DNA of 64,000 bases from Actinomycetota bacterium (lineage in GTDB: Bacteria; Actinomycetota; Acidimicrobiia; Acidimicrobiales; Ilumatobacteraceae). The notes under the pieces were generated by a model, which worked only from the letters and a program-made list of their open reading frames with translations, was not told where the DNA came from and searched no databases. Within the stretch, counting starts at the first letter, position 1. The number at the start of each line of letters is the position of its first letter. Shown here piece by piece: positions 30,906 to 39,242 of the stretch. The stretch is from assembly GCA_030645495.1 (NCBI GenBank), contig JAUSLV010000004.1:1-64000 (forward strand), given 5' to 3'. A program made the translations under genes and the position numbers.

Positions 30906-32279
30906 GTGAAGAACCTACGTGCACTGACCGGGTGGGGGCGCAATAACGCCAGCGTGGCCGAGGTGCGACCCGTCCCCAACCACGAGGTGGCGGCGGCATT
31001 GCACGACGTGGGAACCCGCGGTGCGCTGGCCCGTGGCCTCGGCCGCTGCTACGGCGATGCCGCCCAGAACGGCGGTGGTGTGGTGGTGCGCCTGCTCGGC
31101 GCCGGTCACGAAGCCATGCTGCACCCCGAGGCCGGCACGGTCACCGTGCCCGGTGGGGTGAGCATCGACGACCTGTTGCGCGTGATCGTGCCCCGCGGGT
31201 GGTTCGTGCCCGTCACCGCGGGCACCCGCTATGTCACCGTCGGTGGCGCCATCGCCAGCGACATCCACGGCAAGAACCATCATGTCGAGGGCTCGTTCGG
31301 CAATCATGTGGTGTCGCTCGACCTGCTGCTGGCCGATGGCAGCGTGGTCACGGTCGGCCCGGAGGTGCAGCCCGATCTCTACTGGGCGACGGTCGGCGGG
31401 CAAGGCCTGACGGGCATCATCCTGGCGGCCACGTTCCGGCTGCTGCCCATCGGCTCCAGCCGGATGGTCGTCGACACGAACCGAATCGCCAACCTCGACG
31501 CGTTGTTCGCGGCGATGGACGAGGGCGACGATCGCTACCGCTATAGCGTCGCCTGGATCGACCTGATGGCCCGCGGTGGCAGCCTGGGGCGCAGTGTGCT
31601 CACCCGTGGCGACCACGCCACGGTCGCGCAACTCGAAGGCCGCGCAGCCGCCGACCCGCTTACCTACGACCCGTCGGTGATCGCCTCGGTGCCACCCGTG
31701 ATCCCGCCGCAAGGCGTGCTCAACAAGCTCACCGTTGCGGCGTTCAACGAACTGTGGTTCCGCAAGGCACCGCGCGAGCGTGTCGACGAGTTGCAGACGA
31801 TCGCCTCGTTCTTCCACCCGCTCGACATGCTCTCCCACTGGAACCGGCTGTACGGCGTACACGGCTTGGTGCAATACCAGTTCGTCGTGCCCTTCGGCGC
31901 AGAAGACACCATGCGCGCCGTCATCGAGCGCATCTCGTCGGCCGGGGTCACGAGCTTCCTCGCGGTGCTGAAGCGCTTCGGCGCCGCCAACCCCGCGCCG
32001 CTCAGTTTCCCCAGACCTGGCTGGACGCTCGCGCTCGACGTGCCCGGTGCCGTGCACAGGCTGGGCCCGCTGCTGCACGAGCTGGATCGCCTGGTGCTGG
32101 ATGCCGGCGGCCGGCACTATCTGGCCAAGGACGGGGTCACCACGCCGGAGATGATCAGCCGCGGCTACCCGCGGCTTGCCGAGTGGCAGGCCGTGCAGCA
32201 CCGCCTCGACCCCACCGGCCGTTGGCAGAGCGACCTCTCCCGGCGCCTGCGACTGACCGCACCAGGAGGAACCTCGTGA
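30906..32279 (+). CDS. dprE1: Decaprenylphosphoryl-beta-D-ribose 2-oxidase, DprE1
   Basis: 457 residues, a VAO-type FAD enzyme; with DprE2 it epimerises decaprenylphosphoryl-ribose to the arabinose form. It reads closely against M. tuberculosis DprE1: LTGWGRNNASVA, ARGLGRCYGDAAQNGGG, TVGGAIASDIHGKNHHVEGS (the pocket His is H121), YHPLDM-type FFHPLDMLSHWNRLYG, LVQYQFVVP and YLAKDG with catalytic-site K408. At the position of M. tuberculosis Cys387 (PGWNICVDF) this protein has PGWTLALDV, Ala376 (codon gcg at 32031). GTG 30906 matches the conserved N-terminus. Confidence 0.95.
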   Translation: MKNLRALTGWGRNNASVAEVRPVPNHEVAAALHDVGTRGALARGLGRCYGDAAQNGGGVVVRLLGAGHEAMLHPEAGTVTVPGGVSIDDLLRVIVPRGWFVPVTAGTRYVTVGGAIASDIHGKNHHVEGSFGNHVVSLDLLLADGSVVTVGPEVQPDLYWATVGGQGLTGIILAATFRLLPIGSSRMVVDTNRIANLDALFAAMDEGDDRYRYSVAWIDLMARGGSLGRSVLTRGDHATVAQLEGRAAADPLTYDPSVIASVPPVIPPQGVLNKLTVAAFNELWFRKAPRERVDELQTIASFFHPLDMLSHWNRLYGVHGLVQYQFVVPFGAEDTMRAVIERISSAGVTSFLAVLKRFGAANPAPLSFPRPGWTLALDVPGAVHRLGPLLHELDRLVLDAGGRHYLAKDGVTTPEMISRGYPRLAEWQAVQHRLDPTGRWQSDLSRRLRLTAPGGTS

Positions 32280-33037
32280 ACAATGCAGTGGGCGAAGCCC
32301 AGACGATCGTGCTGCTCGGCGGCAACAGCGACATCGGCGTGGCGGTGGTGAAGGCCGCGATCACGTCGTTCACCCGCACGGTGGTGCTCGCCAGCCGCAC
32401 GTACGACAAGGGTGAGCAGGTGGCCGCCACGATCCGTCGAGACGGCCTCGATGTGCAGGTTGTCGCGTTCGACGGCGCCGACACGGCCAGCCATGAGGGG
32501 TTCGTCGACGCGCTGGCCACGCGCTTCGGCGATCTCGATCTCGTCGTGGTCGCGTTCGCCGCGCTCGGCGATCCCGAGGCGACGCGCACCAGTCCGATGG
32601 CGGCCGCCGAGTTGGCTCACGTCAACTTCACCGGGGCCGTCAGCTCGATCATCGCCGTCGGCAACCGCCTGCGGGCGCAGGGCCATGGCGCGCTGGTGGT
32701 GCTCAGCAGCGTGGCCGGCGAACGGGTGCGCCAGGCGAATCCGGTGTACGGCGGCACCAAGGCGGGCCTCGATGGGTTCTGCCAGGGCTACGGCGACTGG
32801 TTGGCCGGGCAGGGCGTGCGCATGCTGGTGGTTCGCCCCGGTTTCGTACACAGCGCGATGACCGCCGGCATGAAGGCTGCGCCACTGTCCACCACCCCCG
32901 AGAAGGTGGCGGAGGTCACCGTCAAGGCGTTGCGCGGCCGTCGCCGCACTGTGTGGGCGCCGCCGCTGCTGCAGGTGCTGTTCTCCGTCCTGCGGCACCT
33001 GCCCGGCCCGGTGTGGCGCCGGCTACCCCTGGGGTGA
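32276..33037 (+). CDS. dprE2: Decaprenylphosphoryl-2-keto-ribose reductase, DprE2
   Basis: 253 residues, short-chain dehydrogenase fold. The cofactor loop is LLGGNSDIGVAVV; the catalytic triad is Ser in VVLSSVAGERVRQ and Tyr/Lys in NPVYGGTKAGLDGF. The C-terminal VWAPPLLQVLFSVLRHLPG is the membrane-associating end seen in mycobacterial DprE2. It reduces the keto intermediate made by DprE1 to decaprenylphosphoryl-arabinose with NADH. GTG 32276 overlaps the dprE1 stop and has a strong ribosome-binding site (aggagga at 32264-32270). It converges on the next GT-C gene. Confidence 0.94.
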   Translation: MNNAVGEAQTIVLLGGNSDIGVAVVKAAITSFTRTVVLASRTYDKGEQVAATIRRDGLDVQVVAFDGADTASHEGFVDALATRFGDLDLVVVAFAALGDPEATRTSPMAAAELAHVNFTGAVSSIIAVGNRLRAQGHGALVVLSSVAGERVRQANPVYGGTKAGLDGFCQGYGDWLAGQGVRMLVVRPGFVHSAMTAGMKAAPLSTTPEKVAEVTVKALRGRRRTVWAPPLLQVLFSVLRHLPGPVWRRLPLG

Positions 33038-33046
33038 GCCCGACGG

Positions 33047-34924
33047 TCACGAGCGGGCCCGTCGGGTGGCCTCCATCCTGGCGATCTCCTCAGGGCCTCG
33101 ACCGATCGTGACCGGGTCGATGCCGTCACCCTGCCCACAGCGGCGATACAAGAGGATCAGCGCGTCCTCGTAGTTGCCGACGAGGCAGAAGTCGTCGGCC
33201 ACCACCTGGTTCGGCCGTGACGAGCCGTACTCCGCCGAGTCGTTGGGTTCGTACCAACCGGTCCAGAAGTTGCTGAGGATCAGCCAGTCGGCGGAGCGCA
33301 CGTCGTCGGCCAGGCTCGAGTCGTCGGAGTTGGCGATACCGGGGTCCATCTCGATGAAGTACGTGCCCGGGGTGAGGTCGGGGAACAGGTAGTAGAAGAA
33401 CACCTCGCCGAACACCGTGCGCCGCATGTCGACGGGGGCGACCACCAGTCGGTCGCCGGGCTGCGCCAACGCGTCCAGTCGGTCGACGGCACCTTGCGCG
33501 GCAGTCCTCTGTTCCTGGTTGGTGAGGTTGAAGTGTCGATCGCCGCGCTGCACGGGGAACCCGGCCGAGAGGCTGCCCACCGTGATCCGGGCATCGACCA
33601 GATAGCTGCGATACGTCGAATACGGGCACACCACGAGGAGGATGCCGGCCATCGCCAACGCCGGTGCTGCCGCCACCAGCCGCGGTCGGCGAGCGACCGA
33701 GGCATCGCCACGCGAGCGTCGGTGCTGCAGCGTGTAGGCGATCAGCCCCGGAAGGAGCGCGAAGCTGACGGCGCCACCCCACGCCAAGTGGGTGCTGTCG
33801 GGTCGTTGTAGTGCTTGACCGACCAGCCCCAAGCCGAACAGTGCGCCGGCAGCGAGCACGACCAACGAGGGCGACATGCCGCGTCGGCGAATCCACCACC
33901 AAACGACGAGCGGTACACCGAGGTCGACGATGAGGACGAGCCAGAACCAGAAGAACATCTGTTGCGGCGCCGACAGCGCCGGCAGCTGCCACCACGATGA
34001 GGGATACGGGTGCTCGCCCAGTGATTGCAGCGCGCCGTCGACCCAGTGCCATGACGGCGGCCGGGGCAGGTTCCGACCCGGTCGCAGCGCGAAGATCGGC
34101 TCGGTCACGATGCCTCGCCACGCAGCGGGCAAGCCCACCAGGATCAGGTGCACCCACATCGACGTCAGCCCGACGAGCATTGCCACCGCCGGCCTCCAGT
34201 TCCACTTGTGCAGGCGCCAGAGCAACATCCAGGCGAGGCCGAGCGCCACCACCAGATCGGGCCGGTAGCTGAGCGCCACGCCGACCAGCAGCCCGGCGAC
34301 GACGAGCGCCCGTGTGTGTGCAGTCCCGGTGAGGTGCAGGGCACGGATGCCGAACACGAGGCTCCACAGGCTCATGCCGATCGCCCCCGGCCACGCGATG
34401 GCAGCAAGTCCCGTGCTGGTGAGCATGAGCAGCATGAGCGTCGTGGCGGCGGTGACCGCTGCCACCCGCCCGAACGGTCGCAGGAGTGCATGGCCGGCGG
34501 TGACCACCGCCCACAGCTGCAGTGCCCCTACGAACCGCTCGGCCGTGAGCGACGACCCGACCAGTTGGTACCAGCCCGCAAGTACGTGGATCGCACCAGG
34601 CCCGTACAGCGACAAGAAGTCCTCGTTCGGGAGGTCGCCCTTCAGCAGCCGCCCGGGGAACACGAGCATCATGCTCTCGTCCTGCACATTGCCGGCACCG
34701 CGGAACAAGCCCGGCAGCGGGAGCGCGAATCCGACGATGATGACCGCCCATGAGAGGATCGCCGCACGACTCGGTGGCCTCCGCCACGCGCCACCGAGGA
34801 CGAATGGCAAGGTCGCCTCGTCGGCTGTCGCGGCCTCGTGGGAAGACGGCTGGATCACGTCCTCTGGGTCGTCGCCGCCGCCGTGAGCACTGAGTACGGG
34901 CGGGGGGCTCGGGGCGTCGGGCAC
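33047..34924 (-). CDS. Polytopic membrane glycosyltransferase (GT-C type)
   Basis: 625 residues, about eleven membrane spans (from residue 55) and a C-terminal extracytoplasmic domain from about 440. The first loop, GNVQDESMMLVFPGRLLKGDL followed by FLSLYGPGAIHVLAGWY, has the D-E and aromatic pattern of GT-C enzymes that use polyprenyl-phosphate sugars. The soluble end (VAPVDMRRTVFGEVFFYYL, DVRSADWLILSNFW) resembles other actinobacterial GT39-like proteins. Its place beside dprE1-dprE2 makes DPA a possible donor, but no arabinosyltransferase family is recognised. GTG 34924 lies eight bases after minus-strand tacagt, divergent from the GT4 gene. Confidence 0.8.
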   Translation of the reverse strand: MPDAPSPPPVLSAHGGGDDPEDVIQPSSHEAATADEATLPFVLGGAWRRPPSRAAILSWAVIIVGFALPLPGLFRGAGNVQDESMMLVFPGRLLKGDLPNEDFLSLYGPGAIHVLAGWYQLVGSSLTAERFVGALQLWAVVTAGHALLRPFGRVAAVTAATTLMLLMLTSTGLAAIAWPGAIGMSLWSLVFGIRALHLTGTAHTRALVVAGLLVGVALSYRPDLVVALGLAWMLLWRLHKWNWRPAVAMLVGLTSMWVHLILVGLPAAWRGIVTEPIFALRPGRNLPRPPSWHWVDGALQSLGEHPYPSSWWQLPALSAPQQMFFWFWLVLIVDLGVPLVVWWWIRRRGMSPSLVVLAAGALFGLGLVGQALQRPDSTHLAWGGAVSFALLPGLIAYTLQHRRSRGDASVARRPRLVAAAPALAMAGILLVVCPYSTYRSYLVDARITVGSLSAGFPVQRGDRHFNLTNQEQRTAAQGAVDRLDALAQPGDRLVVAPVDMRRTVFGEVFFYYLFPDLTPGTYFIEMDPGIANSDDSSLADDVRSADWLILSNFWTGWYEPNDSAEYGSSRPNQVVADDFCLVGNYEDALILLYRRCGQGDGIDPVTIGRGPEEIARMEATRRARS

Positions 34925-34932
34925 GGTCGGTG

Positions 34933-34938
34933 ACTGTA
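34933..34938 (-). promoter_or_regulatory. Leaderless-type -10 element for the 33047-34924 gene
   Basis: Minus-strand tacagt ends eight bases before the GTG at 34924. Shares a 50-base divergent gap with the promoter of the GT4 gene. Confidence 0.45.
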
Positions 34939-34961
34939 GTGCTGTCGGCCCAAAGGTTGCT

Positions 34962-34967
34962 TACACT
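34962..34967 (+). promoter_or_regulatory. Leaderless-type -10 element for the GT4 gene
   Basis: tacact ends seven bases before the GTG at 34975. No Shine-Dalgarno sequence is present. Confidence 0.5.
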
Positions 34968-34974
34968 GCCGGGC

Positions 34975-36147
34975 GTGTCTGATCTCGCGGCGTCCATGGC
35001 CGCTCATGCCACCCAACTGCAGCAGGCGGGCATCCGCAAGATCCATGTGCTCGCCTGGCGCGATCTGGCAGACCCCGATGCGGGCGGCAGCGAGTTGCAC
35101 GCCGACGAGTTCAGCCGTCGTTGGGCCGACCTCGGCTTCGAGATCACCCATCGCACATCAGCGTTGGCGGGGGTGGCAGCGGTGCAGGATCGCAATGGCT
35201 ATCGCGTCGTCAGTCGCGGGGGCCGGATCACGGTCTTTCCCCGGGTCGTCGGCTCGGAACTGCTGCGACGCGAGGGCTCGTTCGACGCGGTCGTGGAGGT
35301 GTGGAATGGCGTGCCGTGGTTCTCGCCGGTCTGGACTCGGCGCCCTCGCCTGACGTTCTTGCATCACGTGCACGGGCCCATGTGGGACCAGTTGCTGCCG
35401 AAGCCGTTCGCATCGCTCGGCCGGCTGCTTGAGGCCCGTCTGGCACCGCCGTTCTACCGTCGAGGCCTGATGCTCACGCCGAGCGATGCGACGCGTGACG
35501 AACTGATCGAACTGGGTCTGCGTCCCGACAGGGTGCGCGCGATCCCGAACGGCGTCGATCCGAGCTTCTCACCCGCTGGCGACAAGTCGCCGCACCCATC
35601 GGTGCTCGCCGTGGGGAGGTTGGCGCCGGTGAAGCGTTTCGAAGCGCTGATCGATGCCGCGGTGGTTGCCCGTCGGCGGGTGCCGGCGTTGCAGCTGCAC
35701 ATCGTGGGTGCAGGGCCGCTGGACGACGCGCTGCGCCATCAGGTGCGGGCCCTCGGTGCCGGTGACTACGTGCACTTCCTGGGCCATGTCGAGCACAGCC
35801 GCCTGGTCGAGCTGTATCGCTCTGCATGGGTCGTCTCGAGCGCCTCACTCGCCGAGGGGTGGGGGCTCAGTCTCACCGAAGGGGCCGCATGCGGCACCCC
35901 GGCCGTGGCGACGGACATTCGTGGTCACCGCAGCAGTGTCATCGCCGGCCATACCGGTGTGTTGTCCCCGGTCGACCAACTGGGTGATGCGTTGGCGGAT
36001 CTGCTGCTCGATGACGAGCGGCGATTGCTGCTCGGGCGGCAGGCTCATGCGCGCGCGGCGAAGTTGACATGGGAGCGCGTTGCGCACGACATGCTGGTCG
36101 CCCTTGCCGACGAGTCGGTGCCCGGCAGGGCGCAACCGCTAACCTAA
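34975..36147 (+). CDS. GT4-family glycosyltransferase
   Basis: 390 residues, GT-B fold. The N-terminal half has KIHVLAWRDLADPDAGGSELHADEF, a glycine-rich loop and acceptor region, and FLHHVHGPMWDQLL. The C-terminal donor domain has VLAVGRLAPVKRFEALIDA, LHIVGAGPLDDALR and the E-x7-E-type AEGWGLSLTEGAACGTPAVA. It is a cytoplasmic, probably retaining, sugar transferase acting on a lipid-linked or small acceptor. GTG 34975 follows tacact by seven bases, so the message is probably leaderless. Confidence 0.88.
   Translation: MSDLAASMAAHATQLQQAGIRKIHVLAWRDLADPDAGGSELHADEFSRRWADLGFEITHRTSALAGVAAVQDRNGYRVVSRGGRITVFPRVVGSELLRREGSFDAVVEVWNGVPWFSPVWTRRPRLTFLHHVHGPMWDQLLPKPFASLGRLLEARLAPPFYRRGLMLTPSDATRDELIELGLRPDRVRAIPNGVDPSFSPAGDKSPHPSVLAVGRLAPVKRFEALIDAAVVARRRVPALQLHIVGAGPLDDALRHQVRALGAGDYVHFLGHVEHSRLVELYRSAWVVSSASLAEGWGLSLTEGAACGTPAVATDIRGHRSSVIAGHTGVLSPVDQLGDALADLLLDDERRLLLGRQAHARAAKLTWERVAHDMLVALADESVPGRAQPLT
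36140..36145 (+). promoter_or_regulatory. Leaderless-type -10 element for the polyprenol-mannose synthase gene
   Basis: taacct ends eight bases before the GTG at 36154; it overlaps the end of the GT4 gene. No ribosome-binding site is seen. Confidence 0.4.
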
Positions 36148-36153
36148 CGAGCC

Positions 36154-36897
36154 GTGCGCACTGCTGTCGTTTCCCCCACGTACGACGAGCGCGACAACAT
36201 CGAGTGGTTCCTGCACGCCGTCCGCGAGCGACTTCCCGATGCTCACATCTTCGTGATCGACGACAACAGCCCTGACGGCACCGGTGTCATTGCCGACCGA
36301 CTGGCGGCCGAACTCGGAGGCGTCACGGTCGTCCACCGCAACGGCAAGGAGGGTCTTGGAAGCGCGTATCGCCACGGCTTCGAGGTCGCGCTGGATCATG
36401 ACTTCGAACTGGTCATCTCGATGGACGTCGATCGGTCGCACGATCCCACGGTGCTGCCGGCGCTGGTCGCAGCGATCGAGGCAGGTGCCGACGTGGTGGT
36501 GGGGTCGCGCTACGTCCCTGGCGGCGGTACTGCCAACTGGCCGCTCCACCGGCGCGTGCTGTCGGCTTGGGGAAACCGCTACACGGGTCTGGCACTCGGC
36601 CTGAAGGTCCGCGATTGCACGTCAGCATTCCGTGGCTATCGGGCCGCGGCACTGGTGAAGATCGATCCGTCGTCCACGCGTGCCGACGGGTATGCCTTCC
36701 TCACGGAGCTGATCCGGCGGGCGGCGCGCAACGGGATGCAGATCGATGAAGTTCCGATCGTGTTCGTCGACCGGCAGTTCGGGACGTCGAAGATGAGCGG
36801 TCGGATCATCGTCGAATCGATGGCGCTGGTGACCATGTGGGGCTGTCGCGATGCGCTGCGCACACTGCAGCGTTCGATCACACGCCGTCGGGGCTGA
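36154..36897 (+). CDS. Polyprenol-phosphate mannosyltransferase (DPM1-like GT2)
   Basis: 247 residues, GT2 family. It matches the dolichol/polyprenol monophosphomannose synthase group: VVSPTYDERDNIEWFL, FVIDDNSPDGTGVIADRLA, NGKEGLGSAYRHGFEVALDH, the metal-binding ISMDVDRSHDP (D-x-D), DVVVGSRYVPGGGTANWPL and DCTSAFRGYRAAAL. The likely reaction moves mannose from GDP-mannose to a polyprenyl phosphate, giving a donor for GT-C enzymes nearby (PIG-V type at 47658-48887). The enzyme here lacks the C-terminal membrane domain found fused in some relatives. Confidence 0.88.
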   Translation: MRTAVVSPTYDERDNIEWFLHAVRERLPDAHIFVIDDNSPDGTGVIADRLAAELGGVTVVHRNGKEGLGSAYRHGFEVALDHDFELVISMDVDRSHDPTVLPALVAAIEAGADVVVGSRYVPGGGTANWPLHRRVLSAWGNRYTGLALGLKVRDCTSAFRGYRAAALVKIDPSSTRADGYAFLTELIRRAARNGMQIDEVPIVFVDRQFGTSKMSGRIIVESMALVTMWGCRDALRTLQRSITRRRG

Positions 36898-36950
36898 CGG
36901 GCGAGCACGATAGTATTTCGCTGCGGTCCGTGACGGCCCGTCCCACTGTC

Positions 36951-38138
36951 ATGGAAATTGCCACCCACCACGCACTCGACCGGCCAACGGCAACCTTGTC
37001 CTCCGGTCGTCCCCGACTGCCCGCTGCTGATGGGCTGCGTGGCGTTGCCGCGCTGTTGATCGTCGTGTACCACACGAGCTTCACCGCCGGTACCACGGTG
37101 GGTCCTGGCCTGATCCCAGCGGTGATCGCCCGCCTCGACGTGTGCGTGCCGGTCTTCTTCGGGTTGTCGGGGTTCTTGCTGTTCGAGCCGTACGTCGCGC
37201 GCATCGTGCACGACCGTCCACTCGCGTCGGCGACCACGTTCTGGCGTCGGCGTGCCGTGCGCATCTTCCCGGCGTACTGGACTGCGCTGGCGATCCAGCT
37301 CGCGCTGGGGGCGATTGCCGTGTCGGGGGCGGTCGGTCTGCTGCTCAGCGTGACGCTCACACACGCCTACGCAGGCATCTACGTGCTGTCGGGCATCAGC
37401 CAGGCCTGGAGCGTCAGCACCGAGATCGGCTACTACTTGCTGCTACCGCTGTTCGCGCTGCTCTGCGCCCGGATGGCGCGCGGCTGGGCACCTGTGCAAC
37501 GCGTGATGTTGATCGCGGCGATGTGCGGCAGTTGGATCGTGATCAGCACGGTGAGCCGGGCACTGATCCATGGGTCGAGCCTGCCCTACGCCGGCAACTT
37601 CCGCTTCACGGTGATCGCCAACGCCGACTACTTCGCGATCGGCATGATCCTCGCCTGTCTCGTCGTCGGTACTGAGGTGTCGCCCCGGATCGCTGCCTTA
37701 CGTCTGGCGCTGTTCCAGCGCCCGTCCTTGTGGTACGCCGCGTCGCTCGTGGTGCTCGTGCTCGTCTCCACACAACTCGGGCTGCCGAGAGGGCTCGAGG
37801 AGGGCTCCACCACGCAGGAACTGGCCCGCCAGGCTGGCTACTCCCTCGTGGCGCTGTTGGCCGTGGCACCGGCGTGTTGCTCACTCACGGGCGGCCGCTT
37901 CTTCGGGTCCAAGCCGCTCGTGTGGCTCGGCGTGGTGTCGTACGGCGTGTACCTGTGGCACGAAGTATTCATCACGGCACCTCACGGTCGCGAGAGCTTC
38001 CTGCTCCGCTGGTTCGGGTGGCACGTGTTCGACGCCCCGGTGGTGCCGTTGATGGCAATGACCATCGCCGGGTCGCTCGCCCTCGGAGCAGCGTCCTGGT
38101 ACCTGCTCGAACGTCCGCTGTTGGAGCGTTTCCGATGA
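36951..38138 (+). CDS. Membrane acyltransferase, family 3
   Basis: 395 residues, ten or so membrane spans. The acyltransferase-3 signature is ADGLRGVAALLIVVYHTSF near residue 25, followed by VCVPVFFGLSGFLLFEPYV and FWRRRAVRIFPAYW; a later block is LGVVSYGVYLWHEVFI. Such proteins O-acylate surface glycans or lipids. No SGNH domain is attached. Start is uncertain: ATG 36951 is used; GTG 36930 in the same frame lies 13 bases after tagtat (36911-36916). Its stop overlaps the ATG of the following GT2 gene. Confidence 0.85.
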   Translation: MEIATHHALDRPTATLSSGRPRLPAADGLRGVAALLIVVYHTSFTAGTTVGPGLIPAVIARLDVCVPVFFGLSGFLLFEPYVARIVHDRPLASATTFWRRRAVRIFPAYWTALAIQLALGAIAVSGAVGLLLSVTLTHAYAGIYVLSGISQAWSVSTEIGYYLLLPLFALLCARMARGWAPVQRVMLIAAMCGSWIVISTVSRALIHGSSLPYAGNFRFTVIANADYFAIGMILACLVVGTEVSPRIAALRLALFQRPSLWYAASLVVLVLVSTQLGLPRGLEEGSTTQELARQAGYSLVALLAVAPACCSLTGGRFFGSKPLVWLGVVSYGVYLWHEVFITAPHGRESFLLRWFGWHVFDAPVVPLMAMTIAGSLALGAASWYLLERPLLERFR

Positions 38139-38842
38139 ACAAAGTTCTCGTCTGTCCCGCGTGGAACGAAGAAGGTGCTGTCGGCGACGTCGTCCGCTCG
38201 GCCGTCGCCAACGGGTACCGGATCGTGGTGGTGGACGATGGTTCGCTCGACGCAACGGCCGCCATCGCCCGCCGTTGCGGCGCGATCGTGGTGCAGCACC
38301 CGATGAACCTCGGGGTCGGAGCGGCGATCCAAACAGGGTTCCGCGTGGCGCTGCGTGCCGGTGCCGACGCCGTCGTGCAAGTCGATGCCGACGGGCAGCA
38401 CCCGGTGGAACAGGCGCAGTACCTCTTCGACGCGCTCAGCGACTCGGTGCACATGGCGATCGGATCGCGCTTCGCCGAGAACGAAGCACTGCGCCCAAAG
38501 GGCATGCGCGGCGTGGCCATGCGGCGGCTGGCCAGCCACGCCTCGAACGTCGCCGGCGTGCGGATCACCGACGCGTCCAGCGGGTTCCGGGCGATTTCGC
38601 GACCGTTGCTGCTGCAGTTCGCCCGCCGGTTCCCCAGCAGCTATCTGGGCGATACGTTCGGAGCGTTGTTGCTGGCGTCGCGGCTGGGGTTCGGCGTGAT
38701 CCAGGTGCCGGTGGAGATGCGTGAGCGCCAAGCCGGCGAACCGAGCACGGGTGCCGGGAGATCGGCCTTGCTGGTGGTGCGGGCGATCGCATCATCCGTG
38801 ACCGACGAGACCAGAGGAGGGCGAGGATGGCAGAAGAAGTAG
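38135..38842 (+). CDS. GT2-family glycosyltransferase
   Basis: 235 residues, GT-A fold. VLVCPAWNEEGAVGDVV, IVVVDDGSLDATAAIARR, HPMNLGVGAAIQTGFRVAL and VVQVDADGQHPVEQ (D-x-D metal site) place it with polyprenyl-phosphate sugar transferases of the GT2 family, near DPM1 and WcaA types. ATGA overlap with the acyltransferase gene and a 16-base overlap with the DUF2304 gene. GT2-DUF2304 neighbours occur in many bacteria and probably form a membrane complex. Confidence 0.87.
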   Translation: MNKVLVCPAWNEEGAVGDVVRSAVANGYRIVVVDDGSLDATAAIARRCGAIVVQHPMNLGVGAAIQTGFRVALRAGADAVVQVDADGQHPVEQAQYLFDALSDSVHMAIGSRFAENEALRPKGMRGVAMRRLASHASNVAGVRITDASSGFRAISRPLLLQFARRFPSSYLGDTFGALLLASRLGFGVIQVPVEMRERQAGEPSTGAGRSALLVVRAIASSVTDETRGGRGWQKK

Positions 38843-39213
38843 TGCATGCCTTGCTGCTCGTGGGGTGGGCGATCCTGCTCGCAGTGGCCACTACCGCTCT
38901 GTTCAGGCGCTCGATCCTGTCGTTCCGCTACTGGCTCGGGTGGCTGGCGCTCGCCGTTTTGCAATTGGTGGCCGCCCTGGCGGCCGTCGTCGCGCCGCGT
39001 AGCACTCGGCTGGCCGGGCTCAATCCGGTCGAGTGGGTCGGCGTCGGGTTCGTGGGCGTCAGCCTGCTCGTTGCTGTGCAGCTCTCGATCTCCATCTCCG
39101 GCCACCAGCGCGCGCTCGTCGCGCTCAGCCAGGAGTGCGCCGAGCTGCGGTTGCGCATCGAGGAACTCGAGTCGGGTGAGTCGTCCGCGGTGCCCGGCGC
39201 AGCCGACGACTGA
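38827..39213 (+). CDS. DUF2304-like small membrane protein
   Basis: 128 residues with three predicted membrane helices (8-26, 35-57, 73-92) and a short C-terminal coiled coil (LSQECAELRLRIEELESG). The hairpin Leu/Trp-rich layout and the coiled-coil end match DUF2304 proteins, which usually sit beside GT2 glycosyltransferases, as here. No catalytic residue is evident; it likely anchors or modulates the transferase. ATG 38827 has a purine-rich ribosome-binding site (agaggaggg) and overlaps the previous gene. Confidence 0.75.
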   Translation: MAEEVVHALLLVGWAILLAVATTALFRRSILSFRYWLGWLALAVLQLVAALAAVVAPRSTRLAGLNPVEWVGVGFVGVSLLVAVQLSISISGHQRALVALSQECAELRLRIEELESGESSAVPGAADD

Positions 39214-39242
39214 GCGCCCGCGTTGCCCTTACGGGCGGCTGA
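39214..39242. terminator. Weak hairpin between convergent genes
   Basis: cgcccg (39215-39220) and cgggcg (39232-39237) form a 6-bp stem with an 11-base loop between the stops of the DUF2304 gene and the minus-strand methyltransferase gene. No T run follows on either strand, so terminator function is only possible. Confidence 0.3.
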
